DNA of 64,000 nt, from positions 31,293-95,292 of the IMG/VR virus record IMGVR_UViG_3300023184_004591; one strand, written 5' to 3'. A program made the position numbers and the translations under genes. The stretch is from a virus. Position 1 is the stretch's first letter. The number at the start of each line of letters is the position of its first letter. The notes under the pieces are model-generated. The model did not search any database. It had not been told where the DNA came from and was given only the letters and a program-made list of their open reading frames with translations. Positions 15,242-26,600 of this stretch are shown here, piece by piece.

Positions 15242-16489
15242 TTATAAATTACCTGTTAATCTATCACACCACCCTTTTGATATTGAGTGAGGCCATACAA
15301 CCCAATAGGTTGGTTTATCTGTAGCATTAAATTCTCTCCATACTTTACAATAACCATCAGGATCATTTTTCATCCTATTAATTTCATTAATATCGGCATC
15401 TAATCTATATAACGTTTCATCTTTTGAATTATGGAAGGCAACAACCCAAAAATCATAATCGGGTTCAGGTACACTACCATAATGAACATCAATACAATGT
15501 TTAAATATTGAAGAAAAGGAATCTTTCCATTCTTCTTCTGAACTATATGTATAAGGATTTGGTGGGTATTGTTTATCTAATGTGTATTGTTGTACCGCTC
15601 TTTTTGAGAATAATACACCAGAATATTTTTCATAGTCTTGTACTGTTCTTTCAGTACCTAATCCATAGATACCAAAGTCACTATCAGGAGTTTCACCATC
15701 AACACCTAATAATTGTCTATTTTTTTGGTGACATCTTTCGTTTCGTTTTCCCCAATCTTTATCATCATCCCATTGTTTTGTTCTACCCTTACGAGTATAT
15801 TCGTGCCAAATGACCGTTTTATGTGGGTGGAATAGATCATATCCGTGAGTATATGCTCTTACTGCAATTGAGATTTCTTCTCCATGAAAATAAAACTCAG
15901 GATCATGTTGTACCTCAGTTGAAAATTGACCTAAAGTAAAACAAAAGTGTGCCGAATAAAATCTTGAGGGAATTGGTTCTTTTAATTTATCCCAACCTGG
16001 TATTGTTTCAGGTAAAAAGAAAACACAACCTTCAGGTGTAAATCTATCGAAAGACATTCTCCACGGCTCCTTAACTCTACCTTGTGGGTCATTATCGGGA
16101 TCAAAAGAAGAAACATATCCTGTTAATAAAGGTTTTTTGTATCCTTTCTTTTGTAACTGTTTAATCATTTTAATTAAAGTGTCATCCCAATCCTTTTCAA
16201 ACCTCATATGTGAGTCAATCTGTAAAGTATATTCTTCACCTTCATATACTTGTTGAGTTAAATGTCTTGCCCAACAAACACCTGTCGATTCCGTATATGG
16301 AATATTTAAGATTCTGAATCTATCATCATTTTCATATTCTGACAGATCATCAAAACCATCTTCAGGGTGGAATTGTCTTGCAATACCAAGTCTAATGTTT
16401 TTTGGTTTTTTTGCCTTTTCCAACATATCTTTAATTGTTGGTATTAATTGTGGGTCCCTATAGGACGCAATTTGTACAAATATTCTCAT
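15242..16489 (-). CDS. GT60-like (GlcNAc) glycosyltransferase, possible peptide O-GlcNAc-transferase
   Basis: 415 aa. The start MRIFVQIASYRDPQLIPTI and LQIDSHMRFEKDWDD (Asp92-Ser-His94 as metal-binding site) are hallmarks of the Pfam GlcNAc family, CAZy GT60. Characterised GT60 members transfer GlcNAc from UDP-GlcNAc to Ser/Thr or hydroxyproline of proteins; Dictyostelium Skp1 Gnt1 is the best-known case. The gene starts 60 nt downstream of the stop of the giant Thr/Pro-repeat protein, which offers hundreds of Thr residues. A degenerate TATTTTT motif at 16506-16512 lies 23 nt upstream of the start codon. Bacterial members often act in surface polysaccharide synthesis, so the acceptor is unproven. 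Confidence 0.8.
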   Translation of the reverse strand: MRIFVQIASYRDPQLIPTIKDMLEKAKKPKNIRLGIARQFHPEDGFDDLSEYENDDRFRILNIPYTESTGVCWARHLTQQVYEGEEYTLQIDSHMRFEKDWDDTLIKMIKQLQKKGYKKPLLTGYVSSFDPDNDPQGRVKEPWRMSFDRFTPEGCVFFLPETIPGWDKLKEPIPSRFYSAHFCFTLGQFSTEVQHDPEFYFHGEEISIAVRAYTHGYDLFHPHKTVIWHEYTRKGRTKQWDDDKDWGKRNERCHQKNRQLLGVDGETPDSDFGIYGLGTERTVQDYEKYSGVLFSKRAVQQYTLDKQYPPNPYTYSSEEEWKDSFSSIFKHCIDVHYGSVPEPDYDFWVVAFHNSKDETLYRLDADINEINRMKNDPDGYCKVWREFNATDKPTYWVVWPHSISKGWCDRLTGNL

Positions 16490-16548
16490 ATTTCTTTTTT
16501 AAGAAAAAAATACTGTAAAAAAAAATAAAGAAAACACTTAATTAGTTA

Positions 16549-19500
16549 TCATTTACAAGGGAAAGATACATTACATGATGCACAATTGTTTGTTCCCGAC
16601 CAATCTATCCCAGCACCAACTGCAGTTCCTGTTGATGTTGATATTGTTGTCCAACATTGACTACCTTGAGTAACAATTTGACCCGCAATGGTTCCTACTG
16701 GTAAAATAATTATTCTGTCGGCAAGAACTCCACAACAGTGTGCAACTAACCATTTAACACCACCTGTTGTTGTTGGTGTAATTGTAGGTGTTGGAGTTGG
16801 CGTTGCAGTTTTCGTAGGTGTTGGTGTCGGTGTTGGACATGGGTTTGTAGTCAGACAAGTAGCACAACTACTTCCGTATGATACATTATTCCAAGTTAAT
16901 GTTGCAGGTCCTGCAATTGTACCAGAAATTTGATAACAGTTATTATTAATGTCAGTAACTACGTCACCGATCGCAAATGATGACGGTAAACTAATAATAC
17001 CATCAGGGTCCGCATTACAACAAGGTTTCACAAAGAAGAATGAGTAGGATGTGGTTGGTGTTAGAGTTAATGTTGGTGTTAATGTTGGTGTTGAAGTTCT
17101 CGTTGGTGTTGGTGTTAATGTTTTAGTTAGTGTTGGTGTTGGTGTTGGACATGCAGGGCAGAAAGTACATCCTAAACCATCGATATCATTTCCATATACA
17201 GAACCATTCCATGTTACTGTTGCAGGTCCTATAACAGTTGATGAAACCACATAACAGTTACCGTTTGTTGCTCCAACAACATATAAAATGTCAAGATTCA
17301 CATATATTGCAGGTAAGTAAAGAACCGCAGTGGATCCATCACAACATGATGTTCCTAATCCCCAAGTGTATTCTGTGGTTACCGTTGGTGTATTAGTCGG
17401 TGTTGGTGTTAACGTAGGTGTTGAAGTTCTTGTTGGTGTTAATGTTGGAGTTAACGTAGGGGTTAACGTAGGTGTAGAAGTTCTTGTTGGTGTTAATGTA
17501 GGTGTTAACGTTGGAGTTGAAGTTCTTGTTGGTGTTAATGTTGGGGTTAACGTAGGTGTAGAAGTTCTTGTTGGTGTTAATGTTGGTGTATTAGTCAATG
17601 TCTGAGTCAGCGTTGGTGTTAACGTTGGTGTTAATGTAGGGGTGTTAGTTAAAGTCTGAGTTAATGTAGGTGTTAATGTTGGGGTTGAAGTTCTTGTAGG
17701 GGTTAACGTAGGGGTATTAGTCAATGTCTGAGTTAATGTAGGTGTTAATGTTGGGGTTGAAGTTCTTGTAGGGGTTAACGTAGGGGTATTAGTCAACGTT
17801 GGAGTTAATGTTGGAGTTAACGTAGGTGTATTAGTCAAGGTCTGAGTTAAAGTTTGGGTCAATGTTGGGGTATTAGTCAACGTTGGAGTCAATGTAGGGG
17901 TTGAGGTTCTTGTTGGGGTTAATGTTGGCGTTAACGTAGGGGTGTTAGTTAACGTTTGAGTTAATGTAGGTGTTAATGTTGGTGTACTAGTTAATGTCTG
18001 AGTCAACGTTTGAGTTAACGTAGGTGTATTAGTTAAAGTTTGAGTTAACGTAGGGGTTAACGTAGGTGTGTTGGTTAAAGTTTGGGTCAACGTTGGTGTT
18101 AACGTAGGTGTTGAAGTTCTTGTTGGTGTTAATGTTGGAGTTAATGTTGGTGTATTAGTCAATGTCTGAGTTAATGTTGGTGTTAATGTAGGGGTATTAG
18201 TTAATGTCTGAGTTAACGTTGGTGTCAATGTAGGTGTTGATGTTAACGTTGGTGTCAATGTAGGTGTTGATGTTAATGTTTGAGTCAGGGTTTGAGTAGG
18301 TGTTGGCGTTGGTGTCAATCCTATTGTTGAGGTTAAAGTTTGTGTTAATGTAGGTGTAGGTGTTGAGGTTAAAGTTTGAGTTAATGTAGGTGTATTGGTT
18401 AGAGTTGGTGTTAACGATCTTGTTAATGTTGGGGTATTAGTTAATGTCTGACTTAAAGTCTGAGTCAATGTTGGAGTATTAGTTAAAGTTTGAGTCAATG
18501 TTGGAGTTAACGTTGGTGTGTTAGTTAAAGTTTGAGTCAATGTCTGAGTCAATGTAGGGGTATTGGTTAATGTCTGAGTTAACGTTGGTGTTAATGTAGG
18601 AGTATTAGTTAATGTTTGAGTCAACGTTTGAGTCAATGTAGGGGTTGAAGTTCTTGTTGGTGTTAACGTTGGTGTTAACGTAGGGGTGTTAGTTAACGTT
18701 TGAGTTAATGTTGGAGTTAACGTCGGGGTATTAGTTAATGTCTGAGTTAATGTTTGAGTCAATGTAGGGGTGTTAGTCAATGTTGGAGTTAACGATCCTG
18801 TTAACGTAGGGGTGTTAGTTAACGTTTGAGTTAGAGTTTGTGTTAATGTAGGGGTGTTAGTTAAAGTTTGAGTCAATGTAGGAGTATTAGTCAACGTAGG
18901 CGTTAACGATCTTGTTAATGTTGGAGTATTAGTTAAAGTTTGTGTTAATGTAGGTGTTAATGTTGGTGTGTTAGTTAACGTTTGAGTCAACGTTGGCGTG
19001 TTAGTTAATGTTTGGGTTAATGTAGGGGTTAATGTGGGGGTTGAAGTTAACGTTTGAGTTACCGTTTGAGTTAACGTTGGGGTATTAGTAGGTGTCTCCG
19101 TAGGTGTTGGTGTTGGAGTATTTGTAGTATTTGATGTTCTTGTTAACGTTGGTGTGTTAGTAAGAGTAGGCGTAGGGGTTGAAGTCAACGTTTGTGTTAA
19201 CGTAGGAGTTAAGGTTGGGGTTGAAGTTAACGTTTGTGTTAACGTAGGAGTTAGAGTTGGAGTTGAAGTTAACGTAGGTGTTAATGTTGGAGTTAATGTA
19301 GGGGTGTTAGTCAATGTCTGAGTCAACGTTGGGGTTGAAGTTCTTGTTGGAGTTAATGATCCTGTTAACGTAGGAGTGTTAGTTAAAGTTTGGGTTAATG
19401 TAGGTGTTAGAGTTGGGGTACTGGTTAAAGTTTGAGTTAATGTTGGGGTATTAGTTGAAGTTAACGTAGGGGTATTAGTTAATGTCTGAGTTAAAGTTTG

Positions 19501-20835
19501 AGTCAATGTTGGAGTTAATGTTGGGGTATTAGTCAATGTTTGGGTTAATGTAGGTGTTAGAGTTGGGGTTGAAGTTAACGTAGGTGTTAACGTAGGGGTT
19601 AGAGTAGGTGTTGAAGTTCTTGTTGGTGTTAACGTAGGGGTTAATGTAGGGGTGTTAGTTAAAGTTTGAGTCAACGTTGGTGTTAACGTAGGTGTTAACG
19701 TCGGAGTATTAGTTAATGTCTGAGTCAATGTCTGAGTCAACGTTGGGGTTAACGTAGGGGTATTAGTTAATGTTTGGGTTAACGTAGGGGTTACCGTTCT
19801 TGTTAAAGTAGGGGTATTAGTTAAGGTAGGAGTTACAGTTCTTGTTAACGTAGGGGTATTGGTAGGAGTTGAAGTTCTTGTTGGTGTTACAGTTTGAGTT
19901 AACGTAGGGGTGTTAGTTAATGTTTGGGTTAATGTCGGAGTTAACGTAGGAGTATTTGTTAACGTCGGAGTATTAGTCAATGTCTGAGTTAACGTTTGTG
20001 TTAACGTTGGGGTATTAGTAGGGGTATTGGTAGGCGTTGATGTTAAAGTTTGAGTTAATGTTTGAGTTAACGTAGGTGTATTAGTTGGGGTTGACGTAGG
20101 AGTTAACGTTGGTGTATTGGTAGGTGTTGATGTTAATGTTTGAGTTACCGTTTGAGTTAATGTAGGGGTGTTAGTTAAAGTTTGAGTTAATGTCGGAGTT
20201 AACGTAGGAGTATTTGTTAAAGTTTGTGTTAACGTTGGTGTATTGGTAGGTGTTGATGTTAAAGTTTGAGTTAATGTCTGAGTTAATGTTGGAGTTAAAG
20301 TAGGGGTATTAGTTAGAGTACTAATAGGTGTTGACGTTAATGTTGGTGTTAATGTTGGTATTGGTAAAATACAAGTATTCCCAATACATGGTGATCCATA
20401 ATTTAAAGTAACATTATCTAAATTAATTACATTACTACCACAATAATATACCGTAGAGTATCCAGGAACAAAAACATTCCCAATTACATTTCCAAAACAA
20501 TCAGTGTATGTGAATGATCCCCCACCATCATTATTACAAGAAACCGCAAGACAACAACAAGTACAAGGACCTGTTGCGGTTGGGGTTAATGTTGGCGTAT
20601 GGGTTGGTGTATTAGTTGGAACACATTGGTGATATTGGAATGTTTCACAATTTTGTGAATCAACTATTTTTACTAAAATTGGTGTTGTCTCATCTAATGG
20701 GGATGGAGAATAAAACGTTGTTGTTCCACCACCAAATGTCGTCGCATAATAACAATACGTATTTGTTACATCACACACATAAATATTATATGGAGGCGTT
20801 CCTGTTGATACGGATAATGTTATTTGATACGGCAT
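16549..20835 (-). CDS. Giant Thr/Pro-repeat (mucin-like) virion surface protein with Cys-rich modules
   Basis: 1428 aa. Residues about 1-75 are a small beta domain (PYNIYVCDV...ILVKIVD) also found as the stand-alone protein at 22930-23235, probably the virion anchor. A Cys-rich segment follows (about 90-157). Residues about 158-1151 are almost only Thr, Pro, Leu, Asn, Gln and Ser in units such as [14 protein letters not shown]. Three Cys-rich modules of about 75-90 aa close the protein (starting SCCDG, PCCNAD and HCCGVL), separated by short TP linkers and related to the six modules of the 20913-22898 protein. No signal peptide. Thr every second residue would make an extended, heavily O-glycosylatable stalk. 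GT60-like and other sugar genes follow directly. Confidence 0.8.
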   Translation of the reverse strand: MPYQITLSVSTGTPPYNIYVCDVTNTYCYYATTFGGGTTTFYSPSPLDETTPILVKIVDSQNCETFQYHQCVPTNTPTHTPTLTPTATGPCTCCCLAVSCNNDGGGSFTYTDCFGNVIGNVFVPGYSTVYYCGSNVINLDNVTLNYGSPCIGNTCILPIPTLTPTLTSTPISTLTNTPTLTPTLTQTLTQTLTSTPTNTPTLTQTLTNTPTLTPTLTQTLTNTPTLTQTVTQTLTSTPTNTPTLTPTSTPTNTPTLTQTLTQTLTSTPTNTPTNTPTLTQTLTQTLTNTPTLTNTPTLTPTLTQTLTNTPTLTQTVTPTRTSTPTNTPTLTRTVTPTLTNTPTLTRTVTPTLTQTLTNTPTLTPTLTQTLTQTLTNTPTLTPTLTPTLTQTLTNTPTLTPTLTPTRTSTPTLTPTLTPTLTSTPTLTPTLTQTLTNTPTLTPTLTQTLTQTLTNTPTLTSTNTPTLTQTLTSTPTLTPTLTQTLTNTPTLTGSLTPTRTSTPTLTQTLTNTPTLTPTLTPTLTSTPTLTPTLTQTLTSTPTLTPTLTQTLTSTPTPTLTNTPTLTRTSNTTNTPTPTPTETPTNTPTLTQTVTQTLTSTPTLTPTLTQTLTNTPTLTQTLTNTPTLTPTLTQTLTNTPTLTRSLTPTLTNTPTLTQTLTNTPTLTQTLTQTLTNTPTLTGSLTPTLTNTPTLTQTLTQTLTNTPTLTPTLTQTLTNTPTLTPTLTPTRTSTPTLTQTLTQTLTNTPTLTPTLTQTLTNTPTLTQTLTQTLTNTPTLTPTLTQTLTNTPTLTQTLSQTLTNTPTLTRSLTPTLTNTPTLTQTLTSTPTPTLTQTLTSTIGLTPTPTPTQTLTQTLTSTPTLTPTLTSTPTLTPTLTQTLTNTPTLTPTLTQTLTNTPTLTPTLTPTRTSTPTLTPTLTQTLTNTPTLTPTLTQTLTNTPTLTQTLTQTLTSTPTLTPTLTQTLTNTPTLTPTLTPTRTSTPTLTPTLTNTPTLTQTLTQTLTNTPTLTPTLTPTLTNTPTLTPTRTSTPTLTPTLTQTLTNTPTLTPTRTSTPTLTPTLTQTLTNTPTLTPTLTPTLTQTLTNTPTLTPTRTSTPTLTPTLTPTRTSTPTLTPTLTPTRTSTPTLTPTLTPTLTPTRTSTPTLTPTPTNTPTVTTEYTWGLGTSCCDGSTAVLYLPAIYVNLDILYVVGATNGNCYVVSSTVIGPATVTWNGSVYGNDIDGLGCTFCPACPTPTPTLTKTLTPTPTRTSTPTLTPTLTLTPTTSYSFFFVKPCCNADPDGIISLPSSFAIGDVVTDINNNCYQISGTIAGPATLTWNNVSYGSSCATCLTTNPCPTPTPTPTKTATPTPTPTITPTTTGGVKWLVAHCCGVLADRIIILPVGTIAGQIVTQGSQCWTTISTSTGTAVGAGIDWSGTNNCASCNVSFPCK
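16690..17380 (-). repeat. Three C-terminal Cys-rich modules with TP linkers
   Basis: Approximate bounds. Each module has a CC pair, about 20 residues later an NxNCY or SQCW site, then TWN or DWSG, and a final Cys pair (CTFCPAC, CATC, CASC). TPTPTLTKT-type linkers separate them. The same CC...G.C(Y/W)...C..C layout recurs six times in the neighbouring 661-aa protein. Confidence 0.6.
17381..20362 (-). repeat. About 3 kb of Thr/Pro-coding degenerate repeats
   Basis: On the plus strand the tract reads as variants of GTTGGTGTTAATGTTGG and TTAGTTAAAGTTTGAGT. The coded unit is TPTLT alternating with [10 protein letters not shown] or RTSTPTLT. The protein pattern is nearly perfect while synonymous third positions vary freely from unit to unit, so there are few long exact DNA repeats. 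Long plus-strand open frames here (VGVNVGVEV) are shadows. Confidence 0.85.
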
Positions 20836-20841
20836 TTGATA

Positions 20842-20848
20842 ATAAATA
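20842..20848 (-). promoter_or_regulatory. TATTTAT motif upstream of the mucin-like gene
   Basis: Minus strand TATTTATTATCAA begins 13 nt before the ATG at 20835 and lies in an inverted repeat TTGATA(N5)TATCAA (20836-20852). Confidence 0.45.
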
Positions 20849-20912
20849 TCAACACCTATATAAATCCAAAATCTTATTATAAATTATAATTGGTGCCAAT
20901 CATTTAGGGGGA

Positions 20913-22898
20913 TTATGAACAATTATGAATCGCAGTACATTCTGGACAATCAATATATTCTGTAATTGTACCTAAAAATAAGGTTGATGGTCCCGAAGTT
21001 GGTGTACTATTTTCCCAACAAGTCCCACTATCACTATCATAAAAGTATGTCGGTAATCCATTTGATGGAACTAAAACTGTTTGATCTGGTTGCACCCCAC
21101 AACAATCAATTAGTTGAACATAGTTACAAACATTTTGACTGATACAACCATTACAATTATCGTATTGGGATTCCCATACGCTGAAGTTTGTTGTTGGGGT
21201 ATCTGTTGTGATCGAAACACAACTATAACAGTTTCCAACGGAGTCAGTATACCTCCTACCAATTGTGTATGATCCAAATGCAATTTCTGTAATCCCATTT
21301 TCACAACAAGATTCAAATAAATAATAATCAGGACAATTTCCAATATCCATCTGACAACTCTGACAACTATCATATTGGGCTTTAGGTATTATAATTAAAG
21401 GCCAAGTTGGTGTTCCAACTAAAGACCATCCAACAACTTCCCAACAAACACCATTTACATCACCAAATATTGTTCCCGTTGTTGGAACTTGCTCCATGAT
21501 GGCTACCTCAACCTGTAATAGGTCACAACAATTTCTAAGAGTGACATAAGCAAAATCAGGACAAGTATTTGAGTCCACACAATCAATACAATCAGTCGAA
21601 GGCGTTGTTAAAGTTATTTCATAATTTGTTGGTAATTCATATGCTTCCGATATAATAGTCCAACAAATTCCGTCCGAATCAACCCAAACCTCATCTATGG
21701 AGAGATCCAATGTTGTATGTATTACTTCTTGTGAGAAAATACCACAACAAGACTGAACCACCCAAACAGACGGACAATTGTTATTACTAATACAATCTTC
21801 GCAATTAGTATATCCTGTTGTTCCAATCGTAATTGTAGGGGCAGTTACAGGTGCGGATGTGCTTGAGTCAATACTCCAACAGAATCCGTAATCATCAACA
21901 AAATAATCACCAACTGTTAAACCTAATGATCCTGAAACATATTCCAAACCCTTAACACAACAATTTACAATATTAACATTATCAGGACAACGATTACTTG
22001 AAATACAAGATTCACAACTCTCATAGTTACTTACTAATGATCTAACACTATTTGGTGAGGTTGTTCCAGTACTTTCTATCTCCCAACAATTACCATCTGA
22101 ATCACTCCAAAATGACCCTATTGTTAAATTTGTCCCATTAATAATTTCGGTAACGGTTGGTTCACAACAATTTCTTAACAGATAAAATTCACCGTCAGGT
22201 ATTGAACAATTTTTTTCATAATTTAATGTATATGTAAAATTGGCAGGACCCTTTATTACGGAATTATGTGTAACGCTCATGCCAACAACAAAGAACACAT
22301 CACATGAATCGTAATATTGGGTGAAAGTATGTGAGAGATCAAAACATAATGTATTTTTGGCAAACCCGTACCTTGTCGGTGTAATAACTGACGTAAGTGG
22401 TATTCTTCCGGTTACTGATAAATCATGACATTGGTATAAAAATAAACTAATTACAAATGATGGAGGTATTCCACTATTTCTTATATCAAAATAAATGTTA
22501 CCACATAAATGTATTGTGTCTCCCGACCTAATGTCAACAGGGCAAGGTACCCCAACATTTGATATTGACTCAGGTATTGGAGGTACAGTACCTCCTTTAT
22601 ATGGTAAAGGAAAATCCCACGGACAACCATTCCATCCACAACCTTTACTAGCACCAACATATAATGAAGAAAATTTTGCAGAAGACGACGAAGGTGTGAA
22701 ATACCCCGAATTTGACGCAATTAACGTATTTTCCGTTGAGCACCCACCAATAAGTGATGCGACTTGAGATAACGTAGCTTTATATGATGATCCTGCAGGG
22801 TTTTGTGATGTGTCCCCCGTAATCACTATGTGTAGTATATCATCAAGTGATATACTTGGGGCTAATGTTCTATCTGTTAGTCTTTGGTAATTCGGCAT
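20913..22898 (-). CDS. Virion protein with six Cys-rich modules
   Basis: 661 aa. The N-terminus (SISLDDILHIVITGD...YKATLSQVASLIGGC) is the short fibre-attachment domain also seen at the starts of the proteins at 27944 and 23645. A beta-rich region follows (about 60-240). Then come six modules of about 70 aa, each with a CC pair (NCCEP, NCCVKG, SCCGIF, NCCDLL, SCCENG, DCCGVQ), a D(S)xGxCW site and a closing CxxC. The regular Cys layout suggests small disulfide- or metal-stabilised domains strung as beads. Likely a tail or fibre appendage in contact with the host surface. I do not recognise the module family. Late-type motif upstream. Confidence 0.65.
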   Translation of the reverse strand: MPNYQRLTDRTLAPSISLDDILHIVITGDTSQNPAGSSYKATLSQVASLIGGCSTENTLIASNSGYFTPSSSSAKFSSLYVGASKGCGWNGCPWDFPLPYKGGTVPPIPESISNVGVPCPVDIRSGDTIHLCGNIYFDIRNSGIPPSFVISLFLYQCHDLSVTGRIPLTSVITPTRYGFAKNTLCFDLSHTFTQYYDSCDVFFVVGMSVTHNSVIKGPANFTYTLNYEKNCSIPDGEFYLLRNCCEPTVTEIINGTNLTIGSFWSDSDGNCWEIESTGTTSPNSVRSLVSNYESCESCISSNRCPDNVNIVNCCVKGLEYVSGSLGLTVGDYFVDDYGFCWSIDSSTSAPVTAPTITIGTTGYTNCEDCISNNNCPSVWVVQSCCGIFSQEVIHTTLDLSIDEVWVDSDGICWTIISEAYELPTNYEITLTTPSTDCIDCVDSNTCPDFAYVTLRNCCDLLQVEVAIMEQVPTTGTIFGDVNGVCWEVVGWSLVGTPTWPLIIIPKAQYDSCQSCQMDIGNCPDYYLFESCCENGITEIAFGSYTIGRRYTDSVGNCYSCVSITTDTPTTNFSVWESQYDNCNGCISQNVCNYVQLIDCCGVQPDQTVLVPSNGLPTYFYDSDSGTCWENSTPTSGPSTLFLGTITEYIDCPECTAIHNCS

Positions 22899-22909
22899 CC
22901 TCTTTTAGT

Positions 22910-22917
22910 TATAAATA
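22910..22917 (-). promoter_or_regulatory. Late-promoter-like motif
   Basis: Minus strand TATTTATAACTAAAAGAGG begins 19 nt before the ATG at 22898. The final GAGG also offers a weak Shine-Dalgarno match next to the start codon. Confidence 0.55.
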
Positions 22918-22929
22918 TTTAAGATGTCA

Positions 22930-23235
22930 TTATTGATCCTCGAAAAGATAAATATTTGCATCCATAAAAAGAAATCCTTCCCCAGATTGGAATAATTTAC
23001 TTTTTGATTCACCACAATTTAATATGAAAAATTCTTCACAACCATAGACATCAATTATTTTAATTCCTATTGCAGGAACGTTATTAAATTGGGAGGGTAT
23101 GTTTAATGTTATTGATGGTGGTATTGGGGTGTTTATGTACGCTAAAACCGCACATTGATTTCCGTACACATCACAGACATATATAACATAAGGTAAGGTT
23201 GCACCTGTAATACTATCAATTTGTAATACTAACAT
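22930..23235 (-). CDS. Small protein related to the anchor domain of the mucin-like protein
   Basis: 101 aa. Most of its length (PYVIYVCDVYGNQC ... GIKIIDVYGCEEFFILNC) aligns with the first about 75 residues of the 16549-20835 protein ([14 protein letters not shown] ... [17 protein letters not shown]). It ends in a short hydrophobic peptide (GEGFLFMDANIYLFEDQ) that resembles the C-terminal ends of the proteins at 27675 and 28605. Probably a small virion adaptor or tail-tip piece occupying the same attachment site as the mucin-like protein. Late-type motif just upstream. Confidence 0.55.
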   Translation of the reverse strand: MLVLQIDSITGATLPYVIYVCDVYGNQCAVLAYINTPIPPSITLNIPSQFNNVPAIGIKIIDVYGCEEFFILNCGESKSKLFQSGEGFLFMDANIYLFEDQ

Positions 23236-23240
23236 ATACC

Positions 23241-23247
23241 ATAAATA
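23241..23247 (-). promoter_or_regulatory. TATTTAT motif
   Basis: Minus strand TATTTATGGTATATG begins 12 nt before the ATG at 23235, the only motif in this short intergenic gap. Confidence 0.45.
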
Positions 23248-23295
23248 CTTACGTTAACTCAAATTGAAAACCTAAATAGGATATTTAAAGTTTAC

Positions 23296-23643
23296 TTATA
23301 CTATTCCCAATAATTCTATATATTTGTTGTATAAAAAATCATTTGAATCAAGTAAGTTACTTGTAAATTCTGTTCTGTTTAAAATAATATTTTTATATTG
23401 GTCATCATATGAAAATAATGATAGACTCATTTCATCCCAATTATTACAATTTAAGGGTAATTCTGAGTTAGTTTGAGTTTTAAAAGTTTCGGATGTCATC
23501 ATAGATAAAACATCGATTAATAACGTTTTAACTATTAAGTCATCCATTTTTTCAATATCAACTCTCATGGTCGAACTTTTATTTATTGTGATCCCGTTTT
23601 GATAAAGGGTTATTACTAATATATTCCAATCTGTATAATTCAT
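23296..23643 (-). CDS. Hypothetical protein
   Basis: 115 aa, starts MNYTDWNILVITLYQNG, mixed alpha/beta, no membrane segment or catalytic motif. It lies 1 nt downstream of the long fibre gene and so is co-transcribed with it. Position after a fibre gene is where fibre chaperones are often found, but no sequence feature proves this. Confidence 0.5.
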   Translation of the reverse strand: MNYTDWNILVITLYQNGITINKSSTMRVDIEKMDDLIVKTLLIDVLSMMTSETFKTQTNSELPLNCNNWDEMSLSLFSYDDQYKNIILNRTEFTSNLLDSNDFLYNKYIELLGIV

Positions 23644-23644
23644 A

Positions 23645-26600
23645 TTAATTATTTTTTAAAACCATTACTGTTAATGTACCTTGTTTTATTGACCCACCAA
23701 TACCACTAACAGAGGCGGAAGACCCCGAAACATAAACGGCATCCACTTCAATTGTATGTGAACCCGCAGCTAAAGTAAGTATTACTGAAGTATTCCAATT
23801 GGCAACCCAGTTCGTAACGTTAGCAAGTGCCGCTGCCGTTGGGTTGTCAGCATATATTCTTTGATATCCACCTGAGGCTAATACCGCACCATCAACTAAA
23901 ATTGCAACATCTAATGCTGAACCACCTGTTGAAGTTGTTGCGAGCGTATTAACACCACCATTTGTCTGTATGTAAACCATTGTTTGTCCCGAAACTGTGA
24001 TTGTTGTCGATAAACCTGGAATTAAAGTCAATGCGGTTGTTGCACTTGTAAGATTTAATTGGGAGGTACCCGTAACCATTATACCTGATTGACCTAAAGT
24101 TAAAGAACTTCCATTACCTGTGTAAGTACCTGAAAAAGAACCAAAGAACCCAACTGATGAGGTTACAGTTCCTGACATAGTTGTTGTACCGTCATCTTTT
24201 ACTTTGAAGACCTCAGTACCACTATTATTTTTTAATGTTAATTGGTCTATAGTAGTTGCACTTGCACTTACACTTTGTTGTACTCTTAAATTATCAAATT
24301 GTAAATTTTGTGATGCTGCGGTAGAGTAATTGAAGAATACTCCAAATACACTCATAAGTGTTGAGGTGTATGTACTATCAACCGCAGAACCTATTAACGT
24401 ACTTGTTGTTGTTGGATCACCCCATGCAGATGCTCCGTCATCTCTAAAATAATACGACCAAGTATTTGTTGATGGTGTGTATACAATTCTAGCACTGACA
24501 TAATTTGTGTTACCTGAGAAAAGTCCACCAGTAATAATATCTGTTTGAGTTCCCGCAAGACCATTATTATATTTAACAAGTTTCCAATTTCGTGTACCTG
24601 TTGTACCATAGACTAATGCGTAACCACTACCCGCACTTTGTAAGTTAGTATTTGATCCTACCAATACTACCGCTCCTGCGTATGAGGAAGCTCCAAATCC
24701 TGCAAATATTGACGCTCTATTAGTCCTTAAATTGAAAGTCCATTCAATTGTAGATAATGAGTTATTACTTGATAATGTTGGGTTAAATGGTGAACCAAAT
24801 CCTGAAAGAGGAACTGTTGTATAAGATTGTCCAGCAGTACCTCCATTAGCAATATTCAAATAGTTAGTTACTATTGTGGCATTTCCTGTACCTGTATTTG
24901 TATTTGTATATGTTAGGGATGGTGTTCCTCCTGGAGATAAGGTTACTCTACCATAATCATCAATAAATGGTGTTGAGACAGATGGGGTTGGTGGTACATT
25001 TGGAGAAACTAAAGTTAATGTTGAGGCACTTACAGTTGTTGCGGTAACTGACTTCATTGAAGTATTTCCTGTCACAGTTAAATCTCCATTAACTGTCATT
25101 CCTGTTACACTATTAATTGTTGCGGTTAAATCAGGTTGACCATTATTTTGTTTAACCGTAAAAATATTATTATTGTATGTGAATCCTGTCACATATGTGT
25201 TAGGATCTATTGGTAAATTGTTATAAGTTGTTGCTGAAATTGTATTTGCCGTTAAACCACTTTGGAAAATAGTTCCCCCTGTCATAGTTCCCCCACTTAA
25301 TGGAAGATATTTTCCGGTAACATTATCAGGTAAATTGTTATAAGTTGTTGCTGAAATTGTATTTGCGGTTAAACTTTGCACTGAGGTATTTCCTGTCACA
25401 GTTAAATCTCCATTAACTGTCATTCCTGTTACACTATTAATTGTTGTGGTTAAGTCAGGTTGACCATTATTTTGTTTAACCGTAAAGACATTATCACCAT
25501 ACGTAAACCCTGTCACATATGTGTTAGGATCTATTGGTAAATTGTTATAAGTTGTTGCTGAAATTACATCACTTGTAATGGATGATGCACTGTATATATC
25601 ATTACCACCCATGTTAATGTCTCCCACCATTGGTCTTGACCCATCAACTAAAAGGTACTGTGTATGGTCATCCGCACTTAAACCTAATAAGTTACCGTGA
25701 GTTGCAGATGCGTTAACACCTCCAGCCTTAAATCCAACAATAGGTCTTATATCTTCTATTTGGTAAATGTTTGACCCTCCTTGTCGGACGTATATGCTTG
25801 CAATTTCAGTTACTGAATCACTAAAATATGTTGGGGGTAATGGTAATAACGCATTTTCTGCCTGTATTAAAGTTGGATATTGATTTTGACCTAACACTAA
25901 AAAGTACTGTTCATTTACTGCATCACCAACAACATACAATGTATGTTTTGTGAACGCACTAATTGATAATGGAGAAATAGTTCCACTATTGTCATCATAA
26001 CCTACAACTACTTGAGTTGTTGCAGATGTTGACCATCCTGTACCACCATCTCTATAATACATTGTAAATGTAATTCCATTACCACCATCAGGGAAAAATT
26101 CGTTTGTGGAATAATAATAATCCCCACCAGTTACATCTATATTATATGGTGTTATATTTTCCGTAACAATTGATCCTTTTGAATAAATTGGTCCAATACC
26201 GTTTCTAAATAAATTACTATATTGGTTAGATGTATGGTTCGCATTTAAAGGACTGGCATCAATTAAAACAATATCGGTGGAGTTTGTTACAACTCTACCT
26301 AAAACAATATTATAAACTGAATTAGGTCTTAAACCTGAATTAGATAAAATTCCATTGTTATTAATAAATAAATACTGATTACTATTTTGTGGTAACTCTT
26401 TTAGAGTATCACTCCAATCAAAACGTTTAATAACACCATTGTTAATTATACTTTCTAAATAACCATAACCTTCAGATACACTAATTGTGGTTCCACTAAC
26501 TATTGTAATAATACCACCCTCAAGAACACCCATTGTACCACCTTCAAAAAGAAGTGTGGATAAATCAGTGTGTGTACCATCTTTAAATGTTACAGAAAGT

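Noticed and set aside
16688-20330. Long plus-strand open frames of VGVNVGVEV type, and a CRISPR-like look of regularly spaced repeats
   Set aside because: They are antisense shadows of the Thr/Pro repeats. Units are adjacent and degenerate without unique spacers or cas genes, so this is not a CRISPR array.
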